Assembly: GCA_000697055.1 (NCBI GenBank)
Contig: JNDT01001236.1
Span: forward strand, 1 to 22,207
Length of the DNA stretch: 22,207 nucleotides
Origin: Saksenaea vasiformis B4078
Lineage: Eukaryota; Mucoromycota; Mucoromycetes; Mucorales; Saksenaeaceae
Reading direction: 5' to 3'
Shown: piece after piece, positions 9,090 to 18,978 of the stretch
Numbering within the stretch: the first letter of the stretch is position 1
Layout: each line of letters opens with the position of its first letter
The notes under the pieces: model-generated
Database searches by the model: none
Told to the model about the DNA's origin: nothing
The model's input: the letters and a program-made list of their open reading frames with translations, nothing else
Position numbers and translations under genes: made by a program

Positions 9090-9624
9090 ATGAATGCTGC
9101 TCTATATAGAGTTGCATCCATCAGGGGTCCAAGTGTGATGTAAGTTGAGTAAGAGTTTGTCGTCAATAATTGTATAACCAGTTCCTCCTTTAGCATGTAT
9201 GGCGCGACTTTTTTTATTTTGGCTGGTATTTCAACGAGGGTGACTGCCCTAGACCCCTACGCTTCGTCTACTTGTACCCTGCATCATGAAAAACTCACCC
9301 AAAGCAATTCTCAAAGGATGGTACATGTCAAATAATAAATTGGAACCAAACTGGGACTATACTGACCTGCTTTTATAGGACAGCGCTCGCTGGCTGTATG
9401 TATTCTCCTTGACAGAGCTTGGTAACTCATTTCATTGCATAGTCACCGTCGTCGGTTATTTGATCAGCAAGAGGTATACTGACAGCCGTATTCGCGATTA
9501 CACCGAAGGCAATGGCTCCATTACCTCCAGTCAATTCTACCATGCGGAAGCATCGAACAAAACGGATGAAGTCGATGAAAATGGCAACAAGATCTTGCGT
9601 AGATCGGTACAACGATCACTATAA
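9090..9624 (+). CDS. Short predicted membrane protein, three exons, unrecognised
   Basis: Exons 9090-9139, 9194-9320 and 9379-9624 join in frame to about 140 residues. The introns have GTAAGT...TTTAG (54 nt) and GTACAT...TTATAG with branch-like ACTGAC (58 nt). The three exons keep one frame only after both introns are removed, which supports the model. Two hydrophobic segments are seen: VIMYGATFFILAGISTRV (~16-33) and WLYVFSLTELGNSFHCIVTV continuing to VGYL (~64-88), followed by a basic and then acidic, polar tail (KRYTDSRIRDY, then DEVDENGNK). It resembles the last two helices and tail of a polytopic protein, so it may be a 5'-truncated gene rather than a genuinely short one. No family recognised. 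Confidence 0.5.
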
Positions 9625-9658
9625 AAAAATGGGGAACAAAAGAAAAATAATTTAATTT

Positions 9659-10134
9659 TTACATGTTTGTCGGGACGCCTTTACCGAGTTCATAGAAATT
9701 TCGTAGACTATGCTTTGCCTGCTTATGAGAATAACTTGCAGCAAAGTATGGTTCAGAACTGCCTCTATCAGGGAGGATATAATATAGAAAGAAAAAATAA
9801 AACGAACCGCAAATCCTGTACTTGATTTGTCGCGAAACCAAATTTGCGAGCTTCATGCTTTTTTTTTCTATGGGGAATTGTGCAGGGCAGTGAGGACTCA
9901 ATTTTCTGATCGTCTTTCAAAAACGACTTCACGTCAAGTTGGTCCCATCCGTGACCTGTATAACAGTTCACCCATCGAATGATGCCTGGATATCATCTTA
10001 CTGATTTCCGAACGGTACTCTGGTACTTGAGGCACTAGCATGAATGGCCATTTTCTTTTGGAGCTAGTCTTACAATCTTGTGTATGACCAATCTCGGCAC
10101 GTACAAGTGATGCACTCAAAAAAGAATGATTCAT
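9659..10134 (-). pseudogene. Coding relic with one intron, family not recognised
   Basis: On the minus strand, exon-like 10134-10002 (AEIGHTQDCKTSSKRKWPFM, then LVPQVPEYRSEI) splices across a 46-nt intron (9956-10001, GTAAGA...TACAG). It continues in frame as SHGWDQLDVKSFLKDDQK and PHRKKKHEARKFGFATNQVQ to about 9810. The last part, EPYFAASYSHKQAKHSLRN and a stop at 9659, lies in another frame. It would need either a further intron (acceptor near 9775) or a frameshift. An upstream open frame at 10456-10256 could belong to it but shows no join. The basic KRK and RKKK clusters suggest a nucleic-acid-related protein; this is a guess. Confidence 0.35.
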
Positions 10135-10456
10135 ACGTCTCTTTTAACTGTCCATAACACTCCATTATATGGAAACACCTTGCACGCAATGGAGTCAGCT
10201 TCCTTGCACAAACTTCATTCGACGTTTAACGCCAAACAGTACGTACCTGACGCAATTATTTCCCAAGAATCCCGAATTTTTTTTTCAAGTAAACAATGTA
10301 CTGGATGGTAAGAGATAGGGATTTCAGAAAAAGTCGTTTAATCGGAGACGCCCAGCATGCAGATTTCATGCAAGATGGTTCAGTAACAATGGATAGCATC
10401 ATACTCCGTCCAACTATCAAGATATAGCTGGCTATTATTTGGAGAAACATTTTCAT

Positions 10457-11431
10457 TTGAGGGAAACGGAGTGCCTCTATTAATCGTACTCAAAATAGAC
10501 GTGAAAAAGTAAGAGGATAAAAGCTATCAAAGAGAGGTATGGCGGAGTTTGTGTTGCCAAGTCAGATATACGTAGAGCAAGCAAGGTTGGACTTATCGGT
10601 GGTGCTGATGAGAGGGATCATGAGCCGGATCAAACAACGAGCTCTGCGCTAGGACTTAAAAGGAAAAACAATACATATTGGTAAAGACAGGCCGAAAGCT
10701 GTTCTAGTTTCGTTTCGCAAACCTGCCCCGCTTATAATAAGAAAACAGACCCACAAAGAAGAATAGACTAGTGAAGAAGAGACTAGTTGACTGGAAGGAG
10801 GAACAACAATAAAGCGCATATCTAATTGTAATGGATAGAAAAAGATGGTCCAGACTCTTCAGAAAACGGCTGTTAAATTTTCAGTGGAAAGTCGTAGGCG
10901 AAGTAGTTACAGAGCACGCTGGCTGTCAGGAGCATTACCAAATGAGCTGTTCTTTTTCACATATGGTATATCTAACCAATGCTGTCAACATGGCCATACC
11001 ATTTCTGTTCCGAAATGCCTTATGGTGACAGTCTAAGAAGGCAGTTCTAAAACATTAGCAAGCGTAAATAGACCAACTCAAATCAAAGAATAATGGCCAG
11101 ATGCGTAGCTTCGTGGTTGCCACCGAAGGAAACAACGGTTTCCGTCTGATCTATTTGTGACACATGTGCTAGATCCTGTTTGTGACGACAAACTCATTAC
11201 TTGTAGTGAGCTATCCTTCCGCATACAATGTTGGCCCGCTGTGATCTTGTACAAAAACGCACTTTGCAAGAGGGAGAGCGTATGACGAAACAAATGGCAG
11301 GAATTGACAATCTAAATGTCTCCTCAAATACTAACATAGGCACATACTCTAGTTATCAAGAATAGCAGCGAGGTGTTTTATGGTCCCGATAACGGATAAA
11401 CTCAATGTATTTCGTCTTCCCTCAATATACC
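10457..11431. other. Degenerate region with short coding-like stretches
   Basis: A + frame without ATG at 10505-10684 reads KERYGGVCVAKSDIRRASK, then DERDHEPDQTTSSALGLKRK; its composition is protein-like but no family was recognised. Another + stretch, 10845-11036, holds YRARWLSGALPNELFFFTYG. On the minus strand 11293-11078 is open. Near 10765-10800, ACTAGT occurs twice in a short direct repeat (AGACTAGT). These look like remnants, not genes. Confidence 0.35.
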
Positions 11432-11959
11432 ATTTATTGAGTGGTTTTTTGCGCTACTCCATGTAAATTTTGCGTCCATTAAGGGCTAGGTTGGCGGTAA
11501 GGGAGGGAAGATATATGCGGTTATCAGTATATGAATTGGCGATAAAATAATACTTTACTTACATCAACTTGGTCCCCAAACGGACGCAAAATTTATTCAA
11601 GGTTAGTAAATGAAAAATACTTTGGTGCCAATTCACTTGCCCCCGAAGGGTCATAGCAATCCAATGACAGCAGCCTGCCCCGCATCTGACGCGATGGGGG
11701 CGGCACTGGATATTATAGTGGCGCTTGCGCCACTTTGGGTTTTGATTTTATGTAGAGGAATTGAAGCGACACAACGTCTGGCGAGGTTCTGTAGTGAAAG
11801 TTGAGTGAGGCTGCGCGTGACAACATTTGCTTACCTGGTAGTGAACAATGGCCTACATCACAGCCGAGACGGTTCGGAACTAGGTCATGCAGGCTAAAGA
11901 ATAGACATAAAAACATGAATAATCCTGTATGTGTATAAATTGACATCCTTACCGGTGAT
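11432..11959. repeat. Dispersed repeat copy 2, with inverted-repeat core at 11461-11600
   Basis: The core arms are the best preserved of the three copies: GTAAATTTTGCGTCC (11463-11477) faces GGACGCAAAATTTAT (11582-11596), identical over 14 bases as an inverted repeat. It shares CTTACATCAAC-like, TTAGTAAATG, CCCCCGAAGGGT, GCGTGACAACAT and CAGGCTAAA-type blocks with copy 3 and more weakly with copy 1. Within it, AGTGGCGC-TT-GCGCCACT (11717-11734) is a perfect GC-rich hairpin absent from the other copies. Confidence 0.75.
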
Positions 11960-11992
11960 ATCTTTTGAAAACAATTCTGGATGAAACTGTTC

Positions 11993-12256
11993 TTATCTTG
12001 AGACATTTTTTACTGCTTTCCGACAGAATAGTAGGAAATCGATCACCGAAGTACCTCAATGCAAAACTAATGTTCTTGCCTTGAGACATTTTTACTGCTT
12101 CCAAACTAATACTGAGAAACCACCATTGAGGCAACTTAATGCAAAAGCTATGTTTTGTTTCAATGGGACATTTTCCTTATCTTGAGACGTTTTTTAGTGC
12201 TCCGAAGAATATCGAAACACCATCGGCGAAGCGCTTTAATGCAAATATGAGGTTAT
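11993..12256. repeat. Three tandem repeat units of about 80-100 bp
   Basis: Units 11993-12075, 12076-12176 and 12177-12256 each start TT(A/G)(T/C)CTTGAGAC(A/G)TTTTT and continue with A(C/G)TGCT and TCC. They end in a CTTAATGCAAA-type block (CTCAATGCAAAA, CTTAATGCAAAA, CTTTAATGCAAA). The middle unit carries about 20 extra bases. The array follows repeat copy 2 by 33 bases. No open frame runs through all three. Confidence 0.75.
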
Positions 12257-14010
12257 CTAAGGGCGAAGTATTCCTTGGATTAACGCAACATGAACCGCTT
12301 CTCCGTGCCAAGACGTATCGCCATCTAGCGCAAATTTATTTGACTTGAGCGCCACATAGTATTTATTTGATGCAAGCGCTCACCCAAAATCCAGTATTTG
12401 CAAACGTATAAATCGCATCTCAGTCTGTGTAGGACAGGATCACTTGGTATCTATGATCAACGACCAAATTGCTGCAGCCCATACAGAAATACAAATGCTG
12501 TACGATAAAGTAAGAAAAGCGTAGAGGATAGATGCTTCCAAAGGCTAAACGGGCACAAAGCCGAGAAAAGCATTCGTGAGATAAGTCAAATGAGGTGTTC
12601 TCACAGTTAGTTACTCATGTGGCACCTCTTGTGCAAATTGCTTATCGCCGCGCAGTAAACTGATTGCAAGGCAAATCGGCGGCGTGGACGAATGATCGAT
12701 GTTCGCTGTGTACCTTACGGTACGCAATCACATAATCAACCTACCGATTCCAGGTGACACCGTCGCATCGTTCTGATCATGCTTTTACTTTTTCGTCTCT
12801 TTTTTTTAGAGAAAAGAAAAGGCAACATTAAAACCGCAACATCATCGTAAAAATCCAGCATAAGACTAGGTGTCGAAAGGCAGGCGTTGTGGCCTTTGTC
12901 TAGTGAATTATATATCATAAACATAAATGCCCATGTGATTAACAAATAAATCCAGCCATTGATCGTGTCCTGGGCCATATGACCATAACACCAATACTAA
13001 CCTTCCATAAACAACAGGCTGCGAGCTATTTATACGAATCATCGCCTCTCTAGCTCTAGCGTATAGAACTGAGCCCCTTGCGCACCCTCTTTGATAAATA
13101 AATTACCATACTTTCTCCGCATGAACATTCTAGTGCAATGAGGGGTCTGAAATAAAAAAAAAAGACAATTAAGCGCATCATACACCAGGTGGGCTTTTTT
13201 TAATTCAAGCAGCTCATAGCGTGTCTAAACCGCCAGGATTTACATCGTTCGAGCAATAGCTCGCTTATTGAACGGCTTACATATCTAGAGGGATACTCAA
13301 TACAGGACTCTGGTTACGTCTATAGCGCATTTCTTTGTAGTCCTTTATTGAGTGCTAAGGGGGATGGGATCACTAGCCAGCTGAGACTATATGATGCTCA
13401 ATATTTTCATCTACTTCGCAGATACAGTACAATCCCTCGTATTTTGATCAAAGCATAATCTCCTGAATGGCATTTTTATCTTTTTTGGCTGCACAGTTGA
13501 TATAATCGCTGCAGGTCCATATTACAAGGGCTAACCTTAATCATGGCCCTAACCGCTTTTCGCCTTCTCCATTTTTCAGGTAACCGATTCTAGTGTTACC
13601 TCTACGTACTCCAAATATTACGGAAATGTTCCACCGTAACTAGATACTCCATCATGTCCCATTTGATTAAGTGGTACCAAATCAAAGAAAAAAATCCAAA
13701 TCATTCGAATCCTTTTCCTTTGATCTCAATGGGATGCCTAAGTACCACAATTCATTTTCCGGTCAGGGAAGCATGAAGGGTTGATGCGATTTTTTCAATC
13801 ATTGGTGGCAAATGTCTGTCCGTACTCCCTTTAGATGGAAAATGTCCCGATACGTTTAAGCTACTGTTAGACAAAGCACAAGTACGTTCACGCGCACCAA
13901 ACACTTACGTGTACGACCTGTGCAAAGCGGTTCAGCGCCATGCGAAACTAGGAAATTTGTCAATGCATAGATACACAAAGCGGAAACTATATAATACTAA
14001 GATATTTGCA
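12257..14010. other. Degenerate intergenic region upstream of the OPT gene
   Basis: Coding-like remnants: + 12360-12524 (QDHLVSMINDQIAAAHTEIQ) and + ~12596-12720 (EVFSQLVTHVAPLVQIAYRR, then TGA, then GKSAAWTNDR). A minus frame, 12978-12736, has two hydrophobic stretches (WIYLLITWAFMFMIY; VLMLPFLF) but no recognised family. From 13000 to 13900 nothing gene-like was seen. Small stems occur (CGAGC-AATA-GCTCG near 13244-13257). The sequence at ~12360-12400 (TTTGATG, CAAAATCCA) resembles ~19193-19226 downstream of copy 3, so the dispersed repeat may extend this far. Confidence 0.35.
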
Positions 14011-14073
14011 ATGAGTGCTGCTCTTTTACCGCGTTTTTATGACAAATCCCGAAGCGAAAGAGACAAAGACTGA
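14011..14073 (+). promoter_or_regulatory. Overlapping upstream ORF ahead of the OPT start
   Basis: An ATG at 14011 opens a 20-codon frame (MSAALLPRFYDKS...) that ends in TGA at 14071. It overlaps, out of frame, the main start at 14039. If included in the mRNA it would reduce initiation at the main ATG. The transcription start is not visible, so its use is unproven. Confidence 0.4.
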
Positions 14074-16225
14074 AATCGACAACTATTCCTACCATAGCAA
14101 GGATGAACAGGTTGTGGTGCAAGAAGGCGAATTTCCTCCTCCAGCCATTGAAGAATATCAATTTACATGGCGCGCATTCATTGTTGGATCCATCTTAGGA
14201 TGCCTTGTGGGTATGTCTGCAGCAGCGTAAAAGCTGATGTAAAATGAAGACTAATCAACGACGAATAGCTGCATCAAACATGTATCTCGGCCTGAAAATC
14301 GGATGGGGTTTTGGCGCTTCGCTGTTTGGTGCTATTTTCTCGTTTGCCATCATAAAGCCTCTTTCAAGAATTTTGCCACTATGGCTTGGTGGTGGTCATT
14401 TTGGAGCAAAGGAGAACTGCACAGCTCAAGCAGCAGCTACGACGGCTGGTGGTCTTTCCGTTGGCTTCGTATCCGGCATTCCGGCCATGTATAAGCTTGG
14501 GCTTTTGTCAACGCCAAAGGAAGATGCTGCGGCGTTGGTGTTGTTTGCCTTTTCCGCTGCGTTTTATGGTCTTTTCTTTGCCGTACCTCTTCGCAAGCAC
14601 TTTGTTGTCAAACAAGACTTGACGTTTCCTACACCGCGAGCAGCTGCAAACACAATTATTGCTCTCCACGAATCGATTGACGGCGAACGTGAAGCAATGA
14701 AGAAGGCAAAGTGGATGGGGATTTGGTTCCTGACTGCCTTCCTCTGGAATACGATTGCGTTTTTTGCACCGTTCTTCGAAAATCGTAAGATTCGCCACTC
14801 CTCCCTCCCCTTTGATCAATGACGTGTTAATTTATAACCACAGTGCATATTCTTTACTACATCGGCAAGAGAGCGGCCTATGAGCCACTCATGAGTGCTG
14901 ATTCAGACTGGCTGTGGTACTTCTCCTTCGACTTCCCATTTTTTGGAGCAGGATTGATGACACCAGGAAACACCGTTCTTACCTTTTTCTTTACAACGGT
15001 TCTTGTTTACGGCATTATCGGACCGTGCTTGGTTGCCAATGGTACATTTGTTCAGCCTATGGGGTTTATCGAAGTGGGTGACACGACAAACAAGTTCTTC
15101 TTATGGCCTGGCATTGCTCTTATGGTGCTCACTTCTTTCACCGAGCTGTTTATCCACTACAAGGTTTTATGGCGCGGTGTGAAAGGTGGCGTACTGGAGC
15201 TGCTGTCTCTTTGCCGTAAGGGTCTTTTCTACGTACGCAAGTACATGTTCCGTATCCAAATAAGCGAAGCCGAGGCCGAACGTATCTTTGAGAAAGACGA
15301 AGATGATAAATACGATAGAAGTGAGCTGGTGCCTGACTGGTGGTGGATTACAGGGACGCTCTGCTCTGTCATCTTTACTTGCGCTATTATGGGAAAGTTC
15401 TTTGGTATGCCAGTCTACCAGACAATAGTGGCGGTCATTCTCGGATTTATTCTATCCTTCATCGGTATCCAGGCTGCGGGTGAGACAGATATCAACCCCA
15501 CCGGAAGTATCGGTAAAATGAGTCAATTGGTGTTTGCGAGAATGCCTGCAGACAATCTACAACATCTACAAAGGAATAACTTGATGGCCGGTAATATATC
15601 TGCCTCGGCTGCTGGGCAATCCGTAGACATGGTAGGCGATCTGAAAACAGGTCAGTTGGTCGGTGCTTCCCCTCGCTCGCAGTTTTGGGCACAAGTTGTG
15701 GCCTCCTTCCCAGCTGTTGGTATCGCGGTTGGCCTTTATATTCTGTTCTGTGATGCGTACCCTTGCATTATCGATACTGACCTGAACGCGCCCTGCCAAT
15801 TCAATCTGGTTGCGGTGAAGGCGTGGTACGAGGTAACAAAAATACTAACTGGAGACGGAGCACCACTCTCCAGACCTTGCGTTATTGTCACCATCGTTTG
15901 TGCTGTGTTTGGCGTTGCAGGCCCTGTATGTCGGCAGATGTTCGTACCAAAGAAGTACCACAGTTACTTCCCATCCATCAGTGCAGCTGGCATTGCTATG
16001 ATCAACTATCAGGCTGAAGTACCACTTGCCATGTTTCTCTCCTGGATCTGTGGCAAAATCTGGAAGCGCTACTGGCCCAAGCAATACGATGATTTCATGT
16101 ATAGCGTAGCTGGTGGATTAATCGCTGGTCAAGGAATTTCTTCCCTTTTACGGGCCGTTTTCACTATTTCTCATGTCCCAGGAGACCTTGTAACAGCTAC
16201 ATGCTTGCCCGACAACTGTCCATAG
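14039..16225 (+). CDS. OPT-superfamily oligopeptide/metal-chelate transporter, three exons
   Basis: Exons 14039-14210, 14269-14784 and 14844-16225 join to 689 residues, the usual OPT length. The introns are 58 nt (GTATGT...GAATAG) and 59 nt (GTAAGA...CCACAG). The start is the first ATG in frame; GTG at 14015 is not credible. A ~40-residue acidic cytosolic N-terminus precedes WRAFIVGSILGCLV, the first of roughly 14-16 membrane segments. Landmarks are MYLGLKIGWGFGASLFGAI, GGGHFGAKENC, TFPTPRAAANTI, and ETDINPTGSIGKMSQLVF at ~385-403. The last is the GETDxNP-G-x-GK-x-Q region of the YSL-like fungal subgroup (S. cerevisiae YGL114W type) rather than of the tetrapeptide Opt1/Isp4 branch. Family members import peptides or metal chelates by proton symport; the substrate here is unknown. 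No frame damage was seen; this is one of the clearly intact genes. Confidence 0.94.
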
Positions 16226-16856
16226 TCGCCACTTGTGCTTTTTATATATTTATATATATTTCTAATTAACGTACCATTACTGTTAAAACGTAATATTAAA
16301 AAGAAGTTGAATTATTTCACATCGCACCGTATTGAAACCCCAAGTGCTTATGGACGTGGAAAAGCAAAGATCATTGTGTGAACCTTTTTAAGCTATTGTG
16401 AAGAAACAGCAGAAAGGGTAGGGGCAGCAGCAAAGCTGTACGAATCGTCGGAAGAATGACCGATGTTTGGAAGTCCCTATTCTGTGAGCGAATTACACGA
16501 TCATCAATGTCTGAGCCGCATAAGGGCGATAAGTACTGTTGCTACAAGTGTACTATTCAATCCCTAACCCTTTCCCTGTTGCATCGAGACCGTAGATCCG
16601 ACGCGGCTTTATCGCTCAACTGTAACTCAAGGGTAACGTTTCCCGCAAAATAAGTAGAAACAGATCTAACCAGTTTGTCAGAGTTGTACAGAATATTGAT
16701 GTCTATTGTGGTCACAACATTCCTCCCGCCTGTGATGGTTTCTGGATCAATCAGTGGAAGGGCAAATGTAGTTAGTGGTGGCATCGACGATATCAACATG
16801 TTATTACTGCTGTACATAAAAGAAAAAAAAACTTAAACTTGTGGTTGTATGACAAC
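16226..16856. other. OPT/LSM4 convergent spacer with one unrecognised minus-strand frame
   Basis: An AT-rich 3' region follows the OPT stop (TATATATTTATATATA at ~16240-16258). On the minus strand 16817-16557 is open (MPPLTTFALPLIDPETITGG, then LVRSVSTYFAGNVTLELQL). Its composition is protein-like but no family was recognised, and it lies just past the LSM4 stop, so it may be a relic. A + frame at 16456-16653 overlaps it and is probably chance. Confidence 0.3.
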
Positions 16857-17234
16857 TCATGCATTTCTTCCTCTACTGCCACGGCTCTGGCCACGCGCAG
16901 AGCCACCCCGACCACGTCCTCCATAGCCATTCTCTCGTCCACCTCGACCGCCTCGTCCACGTCCGCCCATTTGTCGTTGCCGTAATTCTTCATCCCTCAC
17001 CATATCAACGATTTCCTCGGGAACGTTCAGATATTTGATGGTACTGCCTTTGATATAACATTCTGGAAGCCTCCAGAAACGGTCGCCATCTGGAGAGGTT
17101 TGAATCACTTCACGCAGCGTCAGGTTCATCCAGTTGTCGCAGTTAACCAAATGACCATTGAAGGTCTCTCCATTTTTTAATTCCACAAGCATCGGGTGGC
17201 CAGCTGCGGTATGCAAAAGCGAAAGAGGAAGCAT
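16857..17234 (-). CDS. LSM4: LSm4, U6 snRNA / mRNA-decay Sm-like protein
   Basis: A single exon of 125 residues starts at the ATG at 17234; the N-terminus [20 protein letters not shown] matches the family start exactly. Sm1 spans ~10-45 ([20 protein letters not shown], then MNLTLREV). Sm2 spans ~60-75 ([17 protein letters not shown]). After ~88 the tail is Gly/Arg-rich with many RGG/RGR repeats, as in eukaryotic LSm4, where Arg methylation and P-body recruitment are known. LSm4 is part of LSm2-8 (nuclear, U6 snRNP) and LSm1-7 (cytoplasmic, decapping). No introns are needed. It stands alone between repeats and relics and shows no frame damage. Confidence 0.96.
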   Translation of the reverse strand: MLPLSLLHTAAGHPMLVELKNGETFNGHLVNCDNWMNLTLREVIQTSPDGDRFWRLPECYIKGSTIKYLNVPEEIVDMVRDEELRQRQMGGRGRGGRGGRENGYGGRGRGGSARGQSRGSRGRNA

Positions 17235-18448
17235 CGTTGACGCGTGTTCTGAATAACAATATTTCCATTAAGTCTCAATCAATCGATGGTGATCTACTGT
17301 TAATTGTTACTTATGACTTACATGTAATTATGGCTCTTCTAAAGTTAATTGCTAAGTGATTTGAGTCGGATGATCCTTCCCCTTGTTGGTAACCAAAAGA
17401 TATAATGAAAATATCGCAATCATGCTCTCGTGGCGGGGCCAACCGCTTTCGAATCAAACGTCACACCATGACGTACCATTTTTACCCAATCTGGTATGCC
17501 TCTTATCCATTGCGTAGACTTTGCGTCCATGTAGACCTAACTTGCACAGGGTCGATATTACATTCGCATAGTCTATTATATAGTAAATTGGTTTCTTAAG
17601 GATCATGCCAAATTTCTTGCTGGAACGACAGAAACTTAACGAAGTTCTTAGAGATGGTAGGTGCCACACGGGTATCAGACATAGAAACCTCACTAGGCCT
17701 TATTAGAGCTCGTTCTTTTAGAAGCAATGACTGCATTTCATTCTACGGGTTATACCGAATATATAGCCCCGACATTGATAGAAAGTGCCTTAGCAAAAGT
17801 AGACCTTAAGGCAGCAGTTTGCGCTGTGTAACGCCAGCGGTACCCAAGAGCAAGCCCTGTGCCCCATTTATTCATCCGAAATTCTTTTATAACAATATTC
17901 TGCTTTTTCTGAGTCATATATCCTACCTGGGTACTGTCCACAGTTCGCGAAGAAAAGAATATTATTAGCCAGCCGAGCCGCTGAAATGTGTACCTAGGGC
18001 ATTTACGGCACGCAAGGCTAATTCGATTTTCAAGGTGGCATCAATCTGACGTCGCTTTGAGTACCGCAGCAAACAGGCTAAGTAGTTTTCATAGGTTATA
18101 AAAAATTAGCAATATTTAGGTGATGCTCCCTCCCATATATAATATGCTCGACAACGCCGAGAGTGCGCGCCTGTTATACCATGTTAGTAATGGTTATACG
18201 GGTGGCAGGCACAGAGTATCGGGAGATACTATAAAAGAACTTTAGCGGAAGTTCTGCTAACATACCTGGAGGAAACTAAAGAGTATTGTGCAGAAGTCAA
18301 CAAAGATTATTCGACGTCTTATGGATCCAGGAGATTCACCAGAAACAATGTGTGCCTGCATGCTTTGAGTTCTTTAAAATGACGACCCGGACCTTTAAGT
18401 TACGTCCGATAAAAAAAGTAGTAATGGGAACAGGCTACATATAATACT
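17235..18448. other. LSM4 upstream region and degenerate DNA
   Basis: 17235-17400 should hold the LSM4 promoter; no clear TATA box was seen. At 17520-17532 TTTGCGTCCATG resembles the left arm of the dispersed inverted-repeat element, perhaps a truncated fourth copy. Minus frame 17941-17750 (MTQKKQNIVIKEFRMNKWGT) and an ATG-less + frame, 18191-18382 (YYKRTLAEVLLTYLEETKEY, then NKDYSTSYGSRRFTRNN), look protein-like but match nothing recognised. Confidence 0.35.
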
Positions 18449-18978
18449 GTTTATTGAACATACTTTTACGCTAATCTATATAAAACTTGCGTCCATGAGG
18501 AGCCACTTTTATGCTAAGAAAAGAATTAAATATGCGTTCGTTAATACATAAGTTGGCAACAAATTCATACACTACATACATCAACGCGGCCCATTGATAG
18601 ACGCGAAATTTATATAGATAGTATAAAAATTTGTTCATGGTTAGTAAATGGAATAATACTTGGATGTCAGTTTACTTAACCCCCGAAGGGTAATCCCGCA
18701 AATCTACGGATGGAAGTGGGAGAGTGGAGAAGATTGGCACTGAAAGTGACCAATTATGACACACTGCAGAGGACTTGAAGCGATACAACGTCCAGCGATC
18801 TATTCTACAAGATGAGTGATGCTGAGCGTGACAACATCTGTTTTACTTACTTAAGTGATGGGTAAAGACACCACCACAGCCAAGAAGGTTCGGGACAGAG
18901 ATCATACAGGCTAAACAATACATCAAAAGACATAAATGATTCTGGATGCGTATTCCATTAAAAGTACATACCGGGGAT
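18449..18978. repeat. Dispersed repeat copy 3, with inverted-repeat core at 18477-18616
   Basis: The left arm TATATAAAACTTGCGTCCAT (18477-18496) faces CCATTGATAGACGCGAAATT plus TATATA (18591-18616). The core is 140 bp, as in the other copies (140-144 bp). Shared flanks on the right include TTAGTAAATGGA, CCCCCGAAGGGTAAT, CTGCAGAGGACTTGAAGCG, GTGACAACATCTG and a CATACAGGCTAAACAATA block. Similarity to copy 2 may continue to about 19230. No open frame is preserved across copies. Confidence 0.75.

Noticed and set aside
14015..14038. Longer OPT N-terminus starting at GTG 14015
   Set aside because: Non-ATG start; the ATG at 14039 gives a normal family length.
14508..14819. Minus-strand open frame inside the OPT gene
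   Set aside because: It is the reverse shadow of a clearly coding, spliced transporter exon.
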